Translations under genes and position numbers: made by a program
Notes under the pieces: model-generated
What the model was told of the DNA's origin: nothing
Databases searched by the model: none
The model's input: the letters and a program-made list of their open reading frames with translations, nothing else
Part shown: in pieces, positions 12,449 through 25,300 of the stretch
Layout: each line of letters starts with the position of its first letter
Numbering within the stretch: the first letter of the stretch is position 1
Source of the DNA: Rhizophagus irregularis
Lineage: Eukaryota > Glomeromycota > Glomeromycetes > Glomerales > Glomeraceae
Assembly: GCF_026210795.1 (NCBI RefSeq)
Contig: NC_089435.1
Coordinates: forward strand, 1,550,001-1,614,000
Reading direction: 5' to 3'
Length of the DNA stretch: 64,000 bases

Positions 12449-13273
12449 ATTGACTTTATAAATCAAAACCAAAACCAATATTATATTATATTCCAAATTG
12501 TTATCATTTATTTATACTTTATTTTAAGTTATTTAAACACTAAGATTAGAGTAGTTAAAATGTTTTACAAGATTCTTAGTTTGTAATTTAAATAATTATA
12601 TAATAAAGTTATTAAAATTATTAAATGTATAAATTATCAATAAAAAATTTATAATAAAATTTTTTAACCTTTACAATAATTATTCGAATTTAGGCGAAAA
12701 TAATAATATTATGAAAATAAATTTTACATTATTGAATAATATTTAATCTTTTGTTCAATCTCCGTCAGATGAATTTTGTCGTTATTTATTCTTATCTAAC
12801 TTTATATCTTATATATAAAAAAAATGACAGATCGAGCATAAGGTCCAGATAATAATATCTAAAACAGCAACATTTCAATTTTCCATATGATGAACTTATT
12901 TCAACTATTAATAAGATTTTTAGAATTTTAATCTAATGTGTTTGGAAAATATACTATATTTTATTGTTTAAAACATTATAATAATTATTTATAGAAAATT
13001 TTAATCAAAATTAATCATTTATCTTTTTGGCTTAAATGGTATGGTTTGAATGTAAATTTCTGGCTGAATCAGGGATTTTGTAAAGTAAACAAGTTAGTAT
13101 TCTAAGCTTGATAAAGATTAAGTAGAAAAGGTCATATCTAAGTAAAGTGATTAATTAATTTTATAAAGTTTAATACATTTCAATCAATTTATATAAATAT
13201 GGCGAATACGATAATAAAACAAATAATAAACAATAAAAAGAAAAAAATAATATCCAATATTGCAAAATTGGTT
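12449..13273. other. Intergenic between convergent genes
   Basis: AT-rich spacer separating the kinase (plus strand) from the BTB gene (minus strand). No gene seen. Confidence 0.6.
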
Positions 13274-14764
13274 TTAATTTAGAATTTGAAATACTTCATA
13301 TTCTTCCACATAAAAATCATCATCATTTTCTCTGATTTTCTTTTCGTAATCATAATTATAACAATTACCAAAGTCTCCAGATAAAACAAGATCGTCACCA
13401 AATCTTGGACCACTAGCATTATAGTTAAATATAGCACAATTTTCATCTCTCACGCGACTTAAAATATAACTTTCAATATCATCACTGCTCATAAAAGAAA
13501 ATATAAAACTATCGTTAGTAGTGCCAAAATTACCATCGTTATTAGATTCCCATTCAATTGGATTATACCCCCCAAGAATTTCAGTACTATCTTTCACTTT
13601 AACAATTGTTATAGTATTAGACTGATTGTCACAGATTTCATGAAATTTTTCAACCGTAAATCCATCACGAGATCCACGCAGTAACAAATTGAATTTGTAC
13701 GCAGTTTTTATCTCATCCGTAATTTTTATTCTATCGATCCATTTCGAGATTAATTCAGCATGTTGAGTTGTAATGATTTTGGAATCAATATTATTTTTCT
13801 TAGTAGTCATACGAGATTTTGATTGTTTAATTGATTGGTTGTTAGAATCCAAAAAATATTTTAATAAATCTTTATATAATTCTTTTGGTAAAACTTTTTT
13901 ATAAGGTAATATTTCTTTTGAAAATTCATCAGAAGTTAAATTATAGAATCTAATAAATGGAATACACTTATGTAAACTATTTTTCAAAGTATTAAAATCT
14001 TCTTTTGAAAAATTTGCAGGATCTGAAGAAAGTTCTGGATTTTGAGCAAGTCCCCATTTAAGCACATGTTTCCATATTTGAATTTCTTCCATTTGAAAAT
14101 TATCACTTTGAATAATTGTGATCAAAAGTTTTTCTGGAATTAAAGCAAAATTTAGAGATTTGAATATCTTATCTGGCTCTTCGGAGGTTAAATTAGTACA
14201 AAAATTTTGAAGTTCCAAGAAAGAATCGTTCTCAAAGCATGTTTGATATATCAAATTAAAATTTTGTTCCATCCAATTTGCCTTAGTTTTAATTAAGAAG
14301 GATTGTATATAAGTGATCAATTCTTGAAGACCAAGTTCACTTCCGGCAATCAAGATTTTAATTATATCCGAAGTATCATACTCCTCCAAGGAAATTCTTC
14401 CACTATAAATATATCTAAAAATAAAAAAGCGTAAACTTAAGTATGTTGTTATACAGTATATTCATTTTTGTAATTTTAATTTAATTCTTTTTTCTTCTTA
14501 ATTATACCTTAAGATTATTTGAAAAATTTCAGGTAAAATATTTGGTAATTTTATATGAACCAAAGCCCCATCATTATTCTTTTTATTTGTTGATAACATT
14601 CTTCGTAGATACGTGGAACGATAATGTAAGATAACCATATGAGCACGAAATATCTTTATATAAGGATCATTACCAACTTCAATAGTAACATCATAATATT
14701 CTTCATCATTTAAAATTTCAAGTAAATTCTGAAATAATTTTGGTAAAAGATTATTATCATCCAT
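13274..14764 (-). CDS. BTB-BACK-TLDc domain protein
   Basis: Two exons: 14764-14508 and 14414-13274, joined by a 93-bp GT-AG intron (phase 2), giving 465 residues. Residues about 10-115 are a BTB fold (YYDVTIEVG, FRAHMVILHYRSTYLRRML, then across the junction IILRYIYSG). A BACK-like helical region follows (IWKHVLKWG). The C-terminal 170 residues are a TLDc domain (LLLRGSRDGFT..FH..CDN, GGYNPIEWES, DSFIFSF, DLVLSGDF, YEVFQ). Proteins of this architecture are thought to be adaptors, possibly for Cullin-3 ligases. This is a very large family in glomeromycotan fungi. The gene looks intact, and the start is the first ATG before the BTB fold. Confidence 0.9.
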
Positions 14765-15298
14765 AATTTATAAATTTTAAAAAAGAAATAAAAAGAAATA
14801 AAAGAAAATGATCGACAATTTTGTCGGTTAAACCCTATATATACTTTAAATTGCCGCTGCAGTTTGTTGATCCGAGACTCCTATCATGACATGGTTATAT
14901 TGTAACATTTTATCGGGACAAAAATTTTTAGTATAGGTTTTCTTCAAACTAGCTAAAATAATGGATTAAATAATGGAATTCTTGAAAGACTCTATAAAGT
15001 AGAGTTTAATAGGAGTGAAGGACTAGACGGTTTTATGATAAAGTAGATCCATAATGGTGTATTTAGCCGAAAAAGGCTCGAGCGTAGATCGTCGTGGATT
15101 CCAGGGGATTTTCTGCGATTAAACCGGGTCCGGATGATCGGCCATCAGGAATTCGGCTCCGTTTTTCGGTTATAGCAAAATTGCTGCGCCTCAAAATTTC
15201 ATAAATTATCTTGCGTGAAATTATAATAATTAGTTATTTTCTCCTGTCTAATTACTGTGATACAAATATACCTCTTTTTTTTCTCTTCGCTCAACAAT
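14765..15298. other. Intergenic
   Basis: Spacer containing a GC-richer patch at about 15070-15190 (CCGGGTCCGGATGATCGGCC), possibly part of a repeat. No gene seen. Confidence 0.5.
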
Positions 15299-16919
15299 AT
15301 GTCATGTTCAAAAATATTTTCAGGAGATTTACCTGAAATAACATAATATTAAAAATATTTTAAGAATGATTTTTCAACTTTATATTCATGTATTTTAATC
15401 AACAGATTTTGGTGTCGTCTAACGATTCCATTATTATGGGAAATCCATTTATAATTTCTACTGGAAATTATAAATTTATTGAAATATACTTGAATAATTT
15501 AAATAGTGATTTAAAGTCAAAATTAAAAGAATATAAAATTAATTATAATTTATTACCATCAAAAACAATTTTCAATTATCATAATTTTATAAAATCTTTG
15601 GATACGCGAAAGATTAAATCTTCTACTGTTAAGTGGACTAATAATATTATTAGAACTTTAAAACTTGATCTTTTTAATGATATAGATTTAAAAACTGATT
15701 TTATTGGATTGATTCAAACGTCACTATTTAAAATGTTTATTGAAAATGAAGTAATTATACATACTTTAAGCATTGAGATCTCAAATTATGATTTCTATCA
15801 AAATGAAATGTTTGAAATAATTTTACAAAATCAAAATTTCATCCACAATATTGGAAATTTAAAACTTTATATTGATGATACTTTTGATTATTCATATTTC
15901 GATAATTATAAGGATATATATATATTAAAGATAATTTATTACAAATAATTAATACACATCAAAATCTTAAAAAAAATTGTATTAGCTCACAATCATTTTC
16001 CTTTATTTCAATCATTATTGTTATCAAAAGTTGGTAATTGTTCAAATACTTTAAATACGACCATACTATATGAAGTCAATTTTAATGATATGATCGATTT
16101 AAACAAAATATTTGAACAATTAAATGTTTTGAAATCTGTTCATATCATTTATTGTATTTCTTTAAATAGTAGTTTTATTCATCAAATTTTTAATTTAGCT
16201 AAACCATTTAAATTAAAATCTTTATTTATAGATGAGAAATCACAAATTGATGAATCATTAAAATTATTATTGCAAAAATTTGGTGGTTATTTAGAAAATA
16301 TTGGATGCAAATATTCTCATAGTATTATCAGAACAACAAATACTAAAATTATTATTGCAAAAATTTGGTGTTTATTTAGAAAATATTGGATGCAAATATT
16401 CTCATAGTATTATCAGAACAACAAATACTTAATAACATTATAATACAGTATATTGTAAGAATACCAAATTTCTTGAGTTATATGAATTTAAAGAACATCA
16501 TAAACATTATCTTTCCATTGATTTAATTGAAAACATAAAACAAAATCTTAATTATCTTTCTATTAATGCAAATTCAATTATATTAAGAAATTTAGGTCAA
16601 GCTCTTCCTTTTAAATTAAAATATTTAAGTTTAAATCTTATCAATAATTTAATTGATCTAGAAATATTTTTAAAAAATTCTCAAAATACCTTAATTGAAA
16701 ATTATTAATTAAAGGAGATAGTATGATGGCTACTATTTTATCTTGTATAAAGGAATTTATAATGAAAAGGAAGAGGGTCAAAATATTTGGCTATTATGAA
16801 TTTTAAAAGTAAAGATTTTATTTTCTTTAAAGAATGAAGTAAAAGAATTTGAATTGTATAATATTAAAATTCGATATTATGATATTAGAGTTCATGAATT
16901 TATTAAAGAAATGGATTAA
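15299..16919 (+). pseudogene. Decayed F-box/LRR-type gene
   Basis: The ATG at 15299 starts MSCSKIFSGDLPEI, the typical N-terminus of this F-box family. Two stops follow almost at once, then the frame resumes with TLYSCILINRFWCRLTIPLL. A frameshift near 15437 leads into the long open piece ending at 15948 (NYKFIEIYLNNLNS, KIFNYHNFIKSL-like content). Another shift near 15975 gives the piece ending at 16407, which is broken by an 85-bp tandem duplication. The last recognisable part (VHEFIKEMD-like end) stops at 16917-16919. At least two nonsense changes and three frameshifts: a clear pseudogene. Confidence 0.8.
16259..16428 (+). repeat. 85-bp tandem duplication in the F-box pseudogene
   Basis: 16259-16343 is repeated at 16344-16428 with a single visible difference (TGGTGGTTA against TGGTGTTTA). 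The unit length is not a multiple of three, so the duplication itself shifts the frame. Confidence 0.9.
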
Positions 16920-17614
16920 TCTGGATCAACTAGAATGTAGTCATGCAAAAACTTTTTCAATTTTAAAATATTGAGCTAACTTAGGAATATTTTTTGAGTA
17001 TAAATAAAAAAATTATTATGGCAACATTAGTACTTAGTTCAGTTGATAGCTGACGTGCGTCAAACGTAGTTTGATGCCTGACGTGTCACATAACATTAAG
17101 GCAGAATAAATATTGAATTTTCAGTATTATAAATTTTTATAATTAACCATTCTTTTCTTCTATTTATAGGATGCCAGGGCTGCTCGAATAATTAGATAGT
17201 CTGAACTTTCAGTTAGCTTCAGGTAAATAATAGAGAATTATTCAGTTTTTTTTTATTCAAGAAATATACTAATGTTTATTTTCTTTTTTTGGAACCCTTA
17301 ATTCTTATTGTTTGAAAATTTTACCATATTTTTAACAGCTATGATGTTCTTAAATTCCTAATGATAGTTCTAACACCAATTAACAATATTTATTTGCAAT
17401 TGAAAATTAAATTTATTTATACAATATTTTAAAGCAAACTGAATTTACAAATTTATAATATTAAATAATACTTAATTAAAATTATATAAATTCGTCTGAA
17501 TTTTAAATAAAAATCTATACAAAACAAGAGTTTATTATTCATAGGGAACTGTGAAATTTATAATAAGAAATAGTATTTTGTTTATTTTTGTTTTCAAAAT
17601 ACAGTAGTTAGAAC

Positions 17615-17967
17615 TAGAGGTCTGCATTGACCACTATTTTACAACCCGGCCCAGCCCGCACTTGGAAATTAATATCAAGTGCCCGGTCCGGCCCGGCCCG
17701 GACTGGACTGGACTGGACCCGGACTTTTATTGTATCATATTGTTGTAAAAACACAAAAATCGGCCAACTTAATTTTGGCCAGTTTAATTTCGGCCGGAAT
17801 TAAGACGATTTTGGCCAGAATTACGAAAATCCGGGTTTAACGAAAATTTATGTTCCGGCCTGGACCCGACCCGGGTGAATTTTAAGGAAAGTTTGCCGAC
17901 CCAAACCCAGATCCGGGTCCGGGCGGGTTAGGGTTTCCAGGTTCAGGGTCCCATTAGTAGACCTCTA
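17615..17967. mobile_element. hAT-like MITE, GC-rich CCCGG type
   Basis: A 353-bp element flanked by the exact 8-bp duplication GTTAGAAC (17607-17614 and 17968-17975). Ends are TAGAGGTCTGC and GTAGACCTCTA. The interior has CCCGGCCCGG and GACTGGACTGG runs and is strikingly GC-rich for this genome. No coding capacity. The 8-bp duplication and TAGAGGTCT-type ends point to the hAT superfamily. Confidence 0.85.
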
Positions 17968-18524
17968 GTTAGAACTGTTCTGTCAGTCATTTTATATATA
18001 AAATGGTGGCTATAAGTTGTACTAAGTTAGCTGTCAATTTTAGATTTGACATGAACATTGCAACTTAGAGCATTTAAGTTTATACTTTAGTGTATATATT
18101 ATTATGAAAATTTTTATGGTTTCAAAATGATTACAAGCAATTATAAGCAATTTATAGGCTTTATTATAGAATTATAAAAATTATTATTAGTTTGTAATTT
18201 TTGTATTTTCTTTTTTTATTATTTTGTACAAGTTCTTAGTAAATTTACAAACAATTTATTCTAATTGAAATTTTCGATTTTTTATAATTTTTTAGGAAAC
18301 CATTCATTTATTAGTAATTTGTATTTATATTATATTCAAAAATCGCGCATATTTGTTAAATATCAATTTTTATATTAACAATCTGCCATTATTTATGAAT
18401 TCAAAGAATGAATTTTTACCTAAATTAGAAATCTTTGAGTTTAATGAAATTTTAATTACTTTAATGTCATCAACTTTTGATGTATATAAAAGTTCAAATT
18501 TTACACATTAGATTAGTTTTGTAT

Positions 18525-19051
18525 CCCTATAAAAAGTATTTATATTTAAAATATAATTAAAAACTTTTTAAAATATATTTAAATTATACTTAAAATATAT
18601 TTAATTTAAAAATTGTGAAATACTTATAATATACTTAAAATGTATTTAAAATTATCTTAAAATATATTTCTAATATATTTAATTTTTGCCAAAATACTTA
18701 AAATATACTTAAATTATACTTAAGTCAAAATTTAAGTATATTATAGATATATTTTTTACATACTTAAAATATACTTATAATATATTCTATAATATATTTT
18801 AAGTATATTTTAAATACATAAAAAATATACTTATAATAGTCTTATAATATACTTAAATTTTAATTTAAATATAATTTAAATATATTTTAAGTATATGGGC
18901 AAAAATTAAATATATTAGACATATGTTTTAAGATAATTTTAAGTATATTTTAGATATATTAAAAATATATTTTAAGTATTTTGCAATTTTTAAATTAAGT
19001 ATATTTTAAATATATTTTAAATATATTTTAAGTATAATACTTTTTATAGGG
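18525..19051. mobile_element. Foldback MITE made of AAGTATATTT repeats
   Basis: Ends are CCCTATAAAAAGTAT and ATACTTTTTATAGGG. Nearly the whole 527 bp is a long inverted repeat built of AAATATACTT/AAGTATATTT units, with the turn near 18720-18745. The flanks share TAT (or TA), so a TA-targeting superfamily is possible. No coding capacity. Confidence 0.75.
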
Positions 19052-19376
19052 TATATTTATACTTTTAATAAATTATATTTCATAATTGGATAAGTTACAA
19101 AAGAAAAAGATTTATTTAAATTACAAACTAAAGAACTTATAAAATATTTACTATTCTGGCCTTAGTGTTTAAATAATTCTAAATAAAATAAAAAAATAAA
19201 TATACATATTTGGATAAAGGAATTATTCAAATTGCAAACTAAGAAACTTGTAAACATTTAACTGCTCTAGCCTTAGTGTTTAAATAAATCTAAAAAAAAT
19301 GAAACAAAAAACAATTTGCATATCAAATGTAGCTTTAAACAATATAAAATTTTTTACAAAAAGTACAAATAATTAC

Positions 19377-22300
19377 TTAGTTTTCATCTGTTTCAATATC
19401 TAGATAATTAATTAAATAAAATTAATTACAAATAAACAATTTGCAAATTACTTTGTTTTGTGTAATATAATACATACCTAATGAATTAATATCATTACTA
19501 ATTCTACAATTGTCCAAACATTCACTTTCAAGATATTTATTCAATTTTTTACTAGTAAAATCAAGTACACGACTTGTATAACATGCTTGTGGATGAGATT
19601 CTGTAACAAGGTTGTTATTCCCAATTGGTGTATTTATAAATTCCATAACATACCTTTTTAATTCTTTACTAATATCTTCAATTTCCTTTTCATAAGGAAG
19701 AATAATCCACTCTTCAATAATATTTAAAACTTCTTTAGAAGATGGCCTTTTTAATGGATCTTCATCCCAACATTTTTTCATCAAATCTACATAACATTGT
19801 GGAGTATTTTTAATGATTTTAGGACGTCCACCTCTACAAATACTTAAACTAAGTTGAAAATCATGTGCTTCATCATTAAATGGTGGCACTCCAGATGTAA
19901 ATTCCCACATAATCATAGAAAAACTATAAATATCACTAGCTGGAGTAAAATGCTTGCCTCTTAAAATTTCAGGTGCCATAAATGGTATAACACCATAAAT
20001 TTCATATTTTTTCAAAAATGATTTTATAGGTTGACATAATCCTAAATCACTAATATAGACTTTAACATTTTCATAGTTTTCACTTTCTTCATTTTTTTCA
20101 CTTTCCTTATTTTCTTCACTTTCATTTTCCTTATTTTCTCCATTTTCTTCATCTTTATGATTTAAAATGTTGCCATCATGAAAATCACAATGAATAAGCT
20201 TTTGTTTATGTATCTCATTAAGCCCAGAAATAATTCTATGTAACATATGTAATTTTTGCTTCCAATCATTTTTGATTATTTTTGTCAAATTTCCTCTAAA
20301 ATTACCTTTGTTTGCATAATCCATTACTACCATATAACGCAAAGTATCTGGGGATCTTGTAAATCCATAAAAATTAATAATATCATATGAATTTAAACAT
20401 CTTTCATGATTTTTCCACTAGTAAAACATAATAATAATATATTAGTATAAATAAATTATAATTTAGTAAAGTTAAAAAAGAAGAAATAAATAATATATTA
20501 TCATACTTCATTTAAAAATTGGTTTGAATTTTCATTTAAATTATTGTGACATTTGAGAACTACTTCTTTATTTCCATTATTGTTTAACCAAGTAGCTTTG
20601 TATATAATGCTAAATCCTCCTTTATCAAGATATACAATATTTTTAAACTCATTATAAGGAATCCATTTTAAATTTTTTTCAAGAATAAATTTGTCTATAT
20701 TTTCATCTCCACATCTCCTAAATCTATAAATTTAAATAATTAGTAAAATTATATTAAAGTTTATATAGTTTATATTAAAATTTACACTAAAATTTAAAAT
20801 TAGAATTAACACTTACCCTAAAATTTAAATAAGAATTTAATATAATATAAATCTTAGTTTTTGTACTAAAATACATATATAATAAACTATAATTTACAAC
20901 TTACCGACTAAAGTAACAGATATTTTTTTAAAATAAGAATTCAGTTGATTAAAACTATAACTGAAATTTAACATTACTATATAACTTATAACTTACTTGC
21001 TATATTAATAAATAATGTTTTAAATAAAAATTTAGTTTAAAATTATATAAAAATATTATATAAACATGTAATAGTAAAATTAAATAAATAACTTACTCTC
21101 TATATTATTAAATAATTATTTTTAAAAAGGAAATTAAGTTAGTCTGAATTATAAGAAATATCATATAAATATATAAGTAATAAAATAAATAACTTACTCT
21201 CTATATTATTAAATAATTTTTTTCAAACAAAAAATTTTAGTTAGTCTGAAAATATTTTATAATAATCAAATTAAATAAATAACTTACTCTCTATATTATT
21301 AAATAATTTTTTTAAACAAAAAATTTAGTTAGTCTGAAAATATTATATAATAATCAAATTAAATAAATAACTTACTCTCTATATTATTAAATAATTTTTT
21401 TTAAATAAGGAATTTAGTTAGTTTAAATTATAAGAAAATATAATATAAATACGTAATAATAAAATTAAACAAATGACTTACTTCCTGTATTATTAATATT
21501 TTTTTTTTTTTTTTAAACAAGGAATTTATTAGTTTAAATTATATGCCATTATTATATAAATATATAACAATAAAATTAAATAAATAACTCACTCCCTATA
21601 TTATTAAATAATTTTTTGAATGAAAAAGTAAATTAGTTTAGATTGTATGAAAATTTACGTAAATATATATAATAATAGAATTAGTTAAATAACTTATTAC
21701 TTCCTATAACTTACCACCTATATTATTAAATAATTTTAATAAAAAATTTAGTTAGTTAAATTATATGTAATAGTTATGCAGCCTAATTATTTAATAAACT
21801 GCAAGCATAATGATACAGTTATTGAAAGGGGAGTAACACCCTGTAGGGCGTATCTAATAACTGTAACATATTGTATAAATATGTAATAGAACTAAATAAA
21901 TAACTTACAAACTATATTAATAAATAATGTTTTATATAAAGAACGTTAGTTTAAATTATATACAGTAAAATATTTTGTAAATATATAATAATATAAATAA
22001 ATAACTTACGCCCTATATAATTAAATATTTTTTTTTAATTATTTTAATTAGCAATTTACTTAGTATAAATTATATGTAAAATTATATAAAAATAACTTGC
22101 ATGCTATATTATTAAATAAATTTTTAAGTAAGAAAATTATATGTAAATATTATATAAATATGTAAAGTAATAGAATATAATAAATAACTTACAAGCTATA
22201 TTATATTATTAAATATATTTTTGTTTAAATAAAGAATTTAATTAGTTTAAATTATATTTAAATATTTAAATAAATATGCAATAACGAAATTAAATAGTAA

Positions 22301-25300
22301 ATAACTTACTTCCTATATTATCAAATAATTTTTAGGTAAAGAAATTATTTAGTTTAAATCATATGAAATATTATAGAAGTATAATTAAATAAATAACATA
22401 CCCCCTATATCATTAAATAAAGAATGTAAGTATTATGTAAATAGGTAATAATAAAATCGAATAAATAACTTACATGCTATATTATTAAAATAAAGGATTT
22501 AGGTTAATTATATATAAATTATATAAATATTATAAATGTATAATAATAAATTAAATAAATAACTTACTCCCTATATTAATAAGTAATAAAGAATTTAGTT
22601 ATTTTATTTTATATAAATATTATGTAAATATGTAATAATAGAATCAAACAAATAACTTACAAGCTATATTATTAAATATTTTTTTTTTTTAAGAATAAAG
22701 AATTTAGTTAGTTTAAATTATATATATATAAATATGTAATAATAGAACTAAATAAATAACTTACGAACTATGTTATAAATAATTTTTTAAATAAAGAATA
22801 TTTTAGTTTATATCATATATAATAATTGAATGAAATAACAACTTCAATTACCCCCTATATTATTAAGCAGTATTTTTAAATAAAGAATTTAGTTAATTTA
22901 AATTTTATGCAAATATTATATCAATATATAATAATAGAAATAAATAAAAACTTACAAACTATATTGTTAAATAATTTTTAAATAAAGGAATTTAGTTACT
23001 GATTTAAATTATATATAAATATTGTATCATAAAATTAAATCAATAATTTACCTACTATGTAATTAAATAATTTTTACAAAAGAAATTTAGTTAATTTAAA
23101 TTATGTGTAAAATAATATAAATGAAAAACTTATAACTTACATTCTAAAATAAATTGCCAAATAATTTTAAATAAAGAATTTAGTTAATTAAATTATGTAT
23201 ATATTATATAAATATGTAATAATAGAGTTAAATAGATAACTTACCCCCTATACAATTGAATAATATTATTTTAAATAAAGAATATAAATATTATATAAAT
23301 ATGTAATAAACTAATAATAGAATTAAATAAATACTTACAAACTATGATATTGTTAAAAAAATTTAATTAGTTTAAATTATACAGTAAATACTAGTGTATA
23401 AATATGTAATAATAATGATAGAATTAAACAATACTTACAAACTATATTATTAAGGAATTTTTCAAAAAATTTAGTTAGCTTATCATGTTATATATAAATA
23501 TTATATATTAGGATAAAATAACAACTTACAAGCTATATTATTATTTTTAAATAAAGAATTGAATCAGTTTAAATTAAATGTAAAAATTATATAAATAGTA
23601 AATAACTTACCCACTATATCATTAATAATATTTTAAAAGAAGAATATGAGTATTATATAGAGATATAGTAATAGAATCAAATAAATAGCTTACTTACTAT
23701 ATTATTAAATAATTTTTTAAATAAAGAATTTAGTTAGTTTGATTATGTATAAATATTTAATAATATAAATAAATAAATAACTTACAGGCTATATTATTAA
23801 ATAATTTGGTTTAAATAAAAAATATGTTAGTTTCAAACTTTAAATTATGTATAAATATATATATAATATACATATAATATGTTATTACTTACCCACTATA
23901 TTATTGAATAATATTTTAAAGAGTTTAATTAAATTATATAAAAATTGTAAATTTGTAATCACCATAAATATAAATAAATAACTTACAAACTATAATTTTT
24001 TAATAAAATATTTAGTTAGTTTAAATTTATATAAGCATCATACAAATATGCAATAATAAAATTAAATAAATAACTTACTTCCTATATTTTGAATGATTTT
24101 TGAAAAAAAGAATTTTGTTTAAATTATATGTAAATGTTTGGTATTAGGACATTTCACTAAAAGCCATTTTGTCAAAAAATAGTCTCTAGCCTGAGTTTTT
24201 CATAGCATAATATTAATTATTGACCCTATTTTTTGGTGAAACATCCTGGAAATAGCTTTTGACAAAATATCCCATAACCATAAATGTTATATAAATAATA
24301 ATAAATTTAATTATTAACCTACCCACTATATTATTATAAATAATTATAATAATTTTTTAAAGATTTCAGTTTAAATTATATGCAAATATTATGTAAATAC
24401 ATAAATTATAAAATTAAATAAATAACTTACAAACTGTATTATTAAATAATTTTTTCAATTAAAATATTAATTAGTTAAATTATATTTAAATATATATTAA
24501 ATAATTAAATTATAGTAACTTACCAACTAAGAGTTTAAATAAATAATATAATTAATTAAATTATATGCAAATACTATTATATAATAATAGAATTAAATAA
24601 TTTGACTTACCCACTATATTATTATTAAATAGTTTTTTATAGTTAATATAAATTGTATATAAATATATATTAATAGAATCAAATATATAACTTACATGCT
24701 ATATATTAAATAAAAAATAATTGAGTTAATATAAATTATAAAATTATATATAAATAATTAGAATATAATGCAATAATAAAGTTAAATAACTTACATACTG
24801 TATTATTAAATAATTTTTTAAATAAAGAATTTAATTAGTTTCAATTATATATAAATATTATACAAATATAATAATAGAATTAAATAGGCACTTACAAACT
24901 ACATAATTAAAGAATTAATTAGTTTAGATTGTATATAAATATTATATAAATATGTAAATATTAACTTACAAGCTATTATTAAATAATTTTTAAATAAAAT
25001 ATTTAGTATAATTATATGTAAATATTATATAAATAATAGAATTAAATAAATATCTTACAAACTATATTATTAAATAATTGTTTATAAAAATAAAAATTTA
25101 GTTAGTTTAAATTATAAATAAATATATAATAATATAATTGAATAATAACTTACTCCCTATATTATTAACCAATTTTAAATGTAGTTAATTTAAATTATAT
25201 GTAAATATCATGCAAGTTTATAATGACAGAATTAAATAAATTACTTACAAACTATATTTTAACCAATTTTTTAGACAAAGAATTTAGTTAATTTGAACAT

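Noticed and set aside
20781-20790. Second one-base microexon candidate (T at 20786)
   Set aside because: Its donor is weaker (GTAAAT) and it lies only 30 bp from 20817, too close for both to be used; 20817 has GTAAGT and normal spacing to both neighbours.
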